From Gemmatimonadota bacterium (GTDB lineage Bacteria; Gemmatimonadota; Gemmatimonadetes; Longimicrobiales; Gaopeijiaceae): a stretch of 64,000 bases of DNA. The stretch lies in NCBI GenBank assembly GCA_028874995.1, contig JAPPGM010000004.1, positions 3,925-67,924 of the forward strand, read 5' to 3'. The translations under genes and the position numbers were made by a program. Positions 58,648 through 64,000 of the stretch are shown in pieces (positions within the stretch are counted from its first letter, which is position 1; every line of letters starts with the position of its first letter). The notes under the pieces were generated by a model. It saw only the letters and a list, made by a program, of their open reading frames with translations, had not been told where the DNA came from and searched no databases.

Positions 58648-61600
58648 TCAGAACCCTCTTCCCGGCCGCCGCCTGCCTTGCTGTCCCCCGGTCCGCTGTT
58701 CGTAGTCGAAGTGCAGGTCCCGGTTGTCAGTGAGCGCCACCTCGAAGAGGAACGTCCAGTTACCGGTGGCCGTCTGTTGAAAGGCGAACTCGGCTTCCCA
58801 GCGATGCAACTGGCGCGTGAGGCGAACCACATGGTCATTGAAGGCGCCCGCCACCACGTCGTATGAAGTGCGCCAGTCCACCGACCACTGTTCCGTGGGC
58901 TGAAACCGAACGTTCGCCTGCACCATCTGGTTGCCGGCCATTTCCACGCCCCGGTTGCGGGCGAGGGAATAGGAAAACGAGGCCGACCAGTCACCCACCC
59001 CACCACCCCTCTGGCTGCTTCGCCGCGTCTGTCTGCGGTCGTCGGAGCGCGGCACGATCGACGACTCCCCCAGATCCTCGGTCTCCAGGCCGGTCGGATC
59101 CAGCGCGTCCTCCTCTTCCTCCTCTTCGGTCCGGGTGGTGGTCGAGGCGGTATCGTCGTCCACGTCACCACCCGTCAGACGCCTGAGCCAGCGGAAGACC
59201 GTGGACTCGTTGCTCACCGAGAAGGAGAGGTTCGCGCTCGACATGAAGGGCGCAAAGCTCAGGGCTCCACCCGCGCCTCCCGCCCCCGCGTCGTCGAAGA
59301 TGTCGTGTTCCACCGAGAGCGAGAGCCCGCGCATGTAGTCGGAACTGATCTGATTCGAAACCCTCAGGTTGTCGGCGAACCCCCGGCTGAAGTGGCCCAA
59401 CTCGCTGGCCTGGACGAAGTCGTAGGTCAGCGCGCTGGTGCGCACCGCAAGGACGGTCACCTTCTGCGCTCTGGGAAGCCGACGCGGCCCCTCGGAGCGG
59501 TCACGCGGCTGCGACTCGGAAGCCTCCGCGGCGGCGGAGTCCGCGGCCGGATCCTCGACCTTCTTCTCGAAGGTCTGGGTCAGTCCGAGGCGGATCTCGT
59601 TGCGAGGCTGGATGGCGCGGTCCCCGAAGGTCAGCCGTTGAAGCTCGGTCGGATTCGTTTCCGGCGAATACGCGTAGTCGAAGGTGGGGGACAGCTTGTG
59701 GCGGAACCGGTCGCCGTAGAAGAAGCCGTAGACGTCCGCCTTGAGCGACGCGCCGAAGGAAAGGCGCCGCGGCGCCGCGATGAACCCTCCCCCGCCCACG
59801 GTAGTGGTGTCGGACCGGATCGACCGGCCCGAAACGGCCAGGTTCGGGGTAAGCGAGGTGGAGCCGACGAGCGTCACCTGGTAGTTGATCCCGGTCGACC
59901 AGGTGAGTTCCTCGGCCGTGAAGTTCATCGCGTCTTCGGCGATGCGCGGAAAGAACGACGGCCGTTTCAGATCTCCCACGCTTCCCACCCCGACGGCTGG
60001 AGGCTCGGTTTCGAAGAAGCCCGCGGGCAGGTCGCGGGTGGTGTTGCGGTTCAGGTTCACGCTCTGCGAGACGGACAGTGCCCCCATCGATAGGCTGGTC
60101 GAGAGGCCGCCGCGCCAGGCCTCCGTGTCCGCCGATCTGATCTCGAAGACGGAGTCCGGGTGCTGCGCGGGGAAGTCGCGAACCGACCGCGCTACGCTTC
60201 CGGAAGCCGACCACGTCATGTTGTTGTAGAAGCGGGCCCTGTTGGCTGGAGCGCTGAACAGCGTGAGCGGCTTGAGGGACAGATTGGCCCTGGGAAGCGT
60301 CATCTCGACGCGGTCGTTGGAGAGGTGCTGCCTGCGGTCGGCGTTGACCGACACGCTGCCCCAGTCGAAACGCCGCGAGAACCCGCCCTTCGAGTCGATC
60401 GACTGCGTGATCTCACGCGGATCGAAGGAGTTGCGGCGCACGAAGTCGCTGCTGGACGCATAGGCGAACTGGGCGTCGATTTGGGTCCTCTCCGACAGGA
60501 TCCACCTGTGCCGGGTGTCGATGGCCAGCTCGGAACCCCCCTCGACGCGCCAGAACTGGCGAAAGTTGACGCCCCCGTTCAGAAACTGGCGTCTCCAGTC
60601 GTAGCGGAGCGCACCGTTGATGCCCGTGTAGTTCCCGCTCCACCAGTCCAGCGCCACCTGGGCGTCGGCGTAGTCGTTGATCGCCCAGTAGTACCCGATG
60701 TTGGAGATCCGCCGCGCGTACCCGCCCGAGGTGCGCACGATGTCGTTGACGGAGAATTGGGGCGCGAGGAGGCCGGAACGGCGCTCGGTCGCGGTGCTCT
60801 GGGCGATGAAGGGGAGCCAGAAGACCCCCACGTCCGCGAAGTAGAGCAACACGTTGCGCGCGACCATCGTGCCCCCGGGATACATCTTGATTTCGCCCGC
60901 GACGAAGTGGTAGTGGGGCTCCTCGTGGTCGCAGCTCGTGAAGGTCATCCGGTGGCAGTAGGAGACGTCGCCGTCCACCCACGGGCAGTCGCCGCGCACG
61001 TTCCAGCTCCCCGCCTGGAGCTGGGTCGTGGTCTGTGCGTCGAGCGCGGTGCCCCGCTGTTCGTTCAGGTCGAAGATGATCTGGCGCGTGAGGACGGGGT
61101 TGCCCTCGTCGGGCGTGAAGGTGGCCTCCCGGCCGTAGGAGACCAGTCGTCCCGTATTGTCGTCGAAGATCAGCGTGTCGCCGGACAGCTCTACGCCGTC
61201 ACGGTTCATGACCGTCCCGCCCTCGCTCGCGCTGAGGAGCGTGAGCACCCTCGATTCGGTCTCGAAGACGGCGTCGTCGGATCGGTACTGGACCAGGTTG
61301 TAGCCGGTGAGTTCGAGCAGCTCGAGGAGCGTGGAGTCGTTGACGGTTTCGGCCATTTCGGCCATTCCCGGTTGCGGCAGCAGCGAGTCGGGCAGCAGGC
61401 CGGTCGAGTCGCCAAGCGCGCGGGTGAGGCGTTCAAGGCGCTCGGTGACGATGTCCCGCAGCGAATCGGGGAGCTCCTGGGCGGACAGCGGCTTGTGTGC
61501 GCCCGCAGAGGACGCGAGTGCGAACAGTACCGCGACCGTCGGGAAGGCCCCGGCGCGCAACCGGCCTGCCATCCGGACGCCGGGCTTCGCCGTCCGCATT

Positions 61601-61689
61601 CGGCCACGCGCGAGGGTCCGGGACGAGGTCAGTAGGCTCACCATCCGCTCGCTACTCCTCACCGTCCGCGTCATGAGCCTCCGAAGCAT
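58648..61689 (-). CDS. lptD: LptD-like LPS-assembly outer membrane protein
   Basis: OstA-like start (VELSGDTLIFDDNTGRLVSYGREATF), CDHEEPHYHFVAGEIKMYPGGTMVARNVLLYFADVGVFWLPFIAQ, GLLAPQFSVNDIVRTSGGYARRISNIGYYWAINDYADAQVALDWW; C-terminal beta-strand-rich; start uncertain. Confidence 0.82.
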   Translation of the reverse strand: MLRRLMTRTVRSSERMVSLLTSSRTLARGRMRTAKPGVRMAGRLRAGAFPTVAVLFALASSAGAHKPLSAQELPDSLRDIVTERLERLTRALGDSTGLLPDSLLPQPGMAEMAETVNDSTLLELLELTGYNLVQYRSDDAVFETESRVLTLLSASEGGTVMNRDGVELSGDTLIFDDNTGRLVSYGREATFTPDEGNPVLTRQIIFDLNEQRGTALDAQTTTQLQAGSWNVRGDCPWVDGDVSYCHRMTFTSCDHEEPHYHFVAGEIKMYPGGTMVARNVLLYFADVGVFWLPFIAQSTATERRSGLLAPQFSVNDIVRTSGGYARRISNIGYYWAINDYADAQVALDWWSGNYTGINGALRYDWRRQFLNGGVNFRQFWRVEGGSELAIDTRHRWILSERTQIDAQFAYASSSDFVRRNSFDPREITQSIDSKGGFSRRFDWGSVSVNADRRQHLSNDRVEMTLPRANLSLKPLTLFSAPANRARFYNNMTWSASGSVARSVRDFPAQHPDSVFEIRSADTEAWRGGLSTSLSMGALSVSQSVNLNRNTTRDLPAGFFETEPPAVGVGSVGDLKRPSFFPRIAEDAMNFTAEELTWSTGINYQVTLVGSTSLTPNLAVSGRSIRSDTTTVGGGGFIAAPRRLSFGASLKADVYGFFYGDRFRHKLSPTFDYAYSPETNPTELQRLTFGDRAIQPRNEIRLGLTQTFEKKVEDPAADSAAAEASESQPRDRSEGPRRLPRAQKVTVLAVRTSALTYDFVQASELGHFSRGFADNLRVSNQISSDYMRGLSLSVEHDIFDDAGAGGAGGALSFAPFMSSANLSFSVSNESTVFRWLRRLTGGDVDDDTASTTTRTEEEEEEDALDPTGLETEDLGESSIVPRSDDRRQTRRSSQRGGGVGDWSASFSYSLARNRGVEMAGNQMVQANVRFQPTEQWSVDWRTSYDVVAGAFNDHVVRLTRQLHRWEAEFAFQQTATGNWTFLFEVALTDNRDLHFDYEQRTGGQQGRRRPGRGF

Positions 61690-62584
61690 CCGGATCGGGG
61701 GTGGCCGGGTCGGGGGGCTCTCCCTGCCGCGCGGGGTCGCCGTGGTCGTACGGGGTGGGCGCGGCGACGGTGTCCTCGGGGGCGGTTGTCCCGGACGGCT
61801 CGGCGTCGCGCGCGTAGCGCTTCCGCCAGACCAGCACCGAGAGGAAGATGCTGAACTCGTAGAGCAGGAATATCGGAGCCACCATGAATATCGTGATCGT
61901 GATCGCGTCGCCGGGTGAAATCAGGGCGGCCAGGATCGTGCTCGCCACGATCGCGTGCCGCCTCTTGGTTCTGAGAAAGCGGGGGGTGACGATCCCCAGC
62001 ACGCTCAGGACCAGAATCACCACTGGCAGTTCAAAGACCAAACCTATCGCCAACAACAGTTTGATGACTTCGCTGAAGTAATGGTTGGCCGTCCAGTCCT
62101 GAGTCATGTAGTCGCTGCCGAAAGTGACCATGAAGTCGAGGTAGAACGGCAGGACGATGAAGTACGCCATCGCCACTCCCGCAATGAAGAGGACGAGCCC
62201 CAGGTAGAGGGAGGGCACGATCGCGCGCTTCTCGCGTTTCTCCAACGCGGGCGAAAGGAAGCGCCACGCCTGGTACACCAGGGTCGGAGAGGCCAGCACG
62301 ATGCTGATCACGATGGCGACCTTCAGGGCGAAGAAGAAATTCTCGTTGGGCGCCAGCGCCTGGGGGAGCCAGTCTTCTCCCAGGACTCCCCGGCCGGGAG
62401 CGAGCAGGATCGCCATCGCGTCGAAGTAGATGACGAGGAAGAACCCCGCCGCGAAACCGAGGACCAGCGCCAGCAGACTCCACAGGATCCGCCAGCGCAA
62501 CTCCTCCAGATGGTCCAGGAAGGGCATTTCCGCCTTTGGGTTGTCCTTCACCCGGGCCAGCAGACCTTCGCGCAGCCTCTTCAT
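61652..62584 (-). CDS. tatC: Sec-independent protein translocase TatC
   Basis: MPFLDHLEELRWRILWSLLALVLGFAAG, six TMs, TPRFLRTKRRHAIVASTILAALISPGDAITITIFMVAPIFLLYEFSIFLS. Confidence 0.95.
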   Translation of the reverse strand: MKRLREGLLARVKDNPKAEMPFLDHLEELRWRILWSLLALVLGFAAGFFLVIYFDAMAILLAPGRGVLGEDWLPQALAPNENFFFALKVAIVISIVLASPTLVYQAWRFLSPALEKREKRAIVPSLYLGLVLFIAGVAMAYFIVLPFYLDFMVTFGSDYMTQDWTANHYFSEVIKLLLAIGLVFELPVVILVLSVLGIVTPRFLRTKRRHAIVASTILAALISPGDAITITIFMVAPIFLLYEFSIFLSVLVWRKRYARDAEPSGTTAPEDTVAAPTPYDHGDPARQGEPPDPATPDPDASEAHDADGEE

Positions 62585-63111
62585 CGTTCCTCACCGCCCG
62601 CGCCGTCGCCCAGCGGAAGAGGCAGTTCGCCCTGGAATCGCCGTCGTCCTTCGCGCTGCTCCCTGATGATCAGCTCGTCGACAGCCTCCTGAAACTCGTC
62701 GATGTCCTGAAAGTTCCGGTACACCGACGCATAGCGAATGTACGCCACGCGGTCGAGCGGTTTCAGCCCCTCCATGACCTCCTCGCCGATCTTGGCCGAC
62801 GACACCTCGGCGCGGGCCGATCCCGACACCGTATCCTCGACCCCGTCCACCAGCGCCTCGATGTCGCCAGGCGAGACCGGACGCTTGGCGCACGCGGTCG
62901 CGACGCTCGCCGCCAGCTTGTCGCGCTGGAAGTCCTCGGCGCTGCCGTCGCGCTTCACAACCTGCAGCGGCCGCTTCTCGACGTGCTCGTACGTGGTGAA
63001 GCGCCGCTTGCAGTCCAGACACTCGCGACGCCGGCGAATCGCGCGCCCGCCCCGCGCGGTGCGCGAATCCACGACCTTGACCGAGTTGGAGCTACAGACG
63101 GGGCAGAGCAT
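62581..63111 (-). CDS. nrdR: Transcriptional regulator NrdR
   Basis: MLCPVCSSNSVKVVDSRTARGGRAIRRRRECLDCKRRFTTYEHVE plus ATP-cone. Confidence 0.97.
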   Translation of the reverse strand: MLCPVCSSNSVKVVDSRTARGGRAIRRRRECLDCKRRFTTYEHVEKRPLQVVKRDGSAEDFQRDKLAASVATACAKRPVSPGDIEALVDGVEDTVSGSARAEVSSAKIGEEVMEGLKPLDRVAYIRYASVYRNFQDIDEFQEAVDELIIREQREGRRRFQGELPLPLGDGAGGEER

Positions 63112-63144
63112 GGCCGGCGGCTCCTCGGGACATGAAGAGCGCTG

Positions 63145-63990
63145 TCAGGGGATCTCGTCGAGCTTTTCCCGCGCCTGCTCGGCGAAACGGTCGTCCGGAT
63201 AGGTGTTGATCACACGTTCCAGGTATTCGCGGGCCCTGTCGTAGTATTCGAGCTCGACGCACAGCACCCCGGCCCGGTAGAGGGCCCTGGGGATCAGGTC
63301 CGAGGTCGGAAACATCCGGGGTATCTCGAGGTAGTCGGCGATCGCCTCATCCAGCTTGTCGTCAAGGGTCAGCAACTCACCCCTGTGAAGGTAGGCGGCG
63401 GGCACCAGCGGGCTGTTGGGATACTGGTCGATGAACGTGCTGAAGCCCCGCAGGGCGGACGTCGACAGGTCCCGTTCCTTGTTGGCGACCGCGATGTCGA
63501 ACAGTGCCTGCTCGTCCTCGCTGATGCCGCGCGGCTCCGCGGAATCCGCGACCCCGGTCTCACCACCTTCGACCGTCGAATCCCTCTCCTCCGCCTGCGC
63601 GATCCGCCGCTCCACCTCCCGCCACTGGGCATCCAGATCGTCGCTCAGCCGCTCCAGCGTGCGCAGGTTCTGGGTCGCGAGTTCGCGGACACCCTCCAGT
63701 TCCTTCTCGATCTCAAGCTGTCTCCCGCTGGCGCTTCCCCGGAGGTTGAACATCCGTTCCGAAAGGGCGAGCACCGAGTCCATCGCCGCGTGGTGCTGCT
63801 CGTCAACCGAACGCCGCATCGCGGCTATGGCCGAGTCCTGCCGGGCCGAAAGCGCCAGCACCTCGCTCCGGAGGTCCTCGACGTCGCCTCTTGTCGCGCA
63901 CGCCCCGAGTGGAATCAGAAGGACCAGCAGCCCGGGGAACTTGCCGACCCGGCACCTCACCGCTCTCCGTGCTCGGGCGGGTTTAGCCAC
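63145..63990 (-). CDS. Tol-pal system protein YbgF/CpoB-like, tetratricopeptide repeat lipoprotein
   Basis: Lipobox LLIPLGAC, coiled coil, C-terminal TPR AFSTFIDQYPNSPLVPAAYLHRGE.../YDRAREYLERVINTYPDDRFAEQAREKL type repeats. Confidence 0.82.
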   Translation of the reverse strand: MAKPARARRAVRCRVGKFPGLLVLLIPLGACATRGDVEDLRSEVLALSARQDSAIAAMRRSVDEQHHAAMDSVLALSERMFNLRGSASGRQLEIEKELEGVRELATQNLRTLERLSDDLDAQWREVERRIAQAEERDSTVEGGETGVADSAEPRGISEDEQALFDIAVANKERDLSTSALRGFSTFIDQYPNSPLVPAAYLHRGELLTLDDKLDEAIADYLEIPRMFPTSDLIPRALYRAGVLCVELEYYDRAREYLERVINTYPDDRFAEQAREKLDEIP

Positions 63991-64000
63991 GAACTGCCAG

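Noticed and set aside
1-64000. CRISPR arrays, tRNAs, transposases, prophage or defence systems
   Set aside because: None recognised by eye; no regularly spaced repeats, no cloverleaf-like intergenic sequence, and no ORFs with such domains. A tRNAscan/Rfam run would be needed to exclude small RNAs fully.

Overview
High-GC bacterial chromosomal window (probably Gemmatimonadota or a relative; this is inferred from gene content, not proven). It is densely packed with mostly housekeeping genes. Nearly all lie on the minus strand in tightly coupled operons with many 1-4 nt start/stop overlaps. Only three convincing genes are on the plus strand: a truncated slipin at the left edge, an orphan small ORF at 26.9 kb, and a SurA/PpiD-like protein at 52.5 kb. 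I saw no tRNA or rRNA genes, CRISPR arrays, transposases or prophage. Main modules: eno-plsC-thiL-nnr; glyA/ACAD/hbd/CPBP/bioY/thiolase/exonuclease/rex; rsmA/SpoIIE-switch/STAS/pta/coaD/rsmD/recJ/dnaG/mutS2; dnaJ/hrcA/hemW/dprA/obg; ctpA/tmk/ino1/CDP-alcohol transferase/prmC/prfA/lnt; rimO/lolA/ftsK/comB/accC/accB/efp/aroQ; and tatA/polyprenyl synthetase/ftcD/lptD/tatC/nrdR/ybgF. The most interesting signals are regulatory. There are two perfect 18-bp Rex-type palindromes (TTGTGAA-N4-TTCACAA). One covers the rex start codon and can also form an RNA hairpin there. The other sits in the 3' end of accC, just upstream of comB-ftsK. Other leads are a 7-bp-phased TGTA/TACA array at the lolA start, a three-hairpin intergenic element between ctpA and the asparaginase gene, a large imperfect hairpin downstream of a lipoprotein gene, an ino1 plus CDP-alcohol phosphatidyltransferase pair (predicted inositol lipid synthesis), and a fused anti-sigma-kinase/SpoIIE-phosphatase switch protein. 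Start codons were chosen by eye. No database searches were run.
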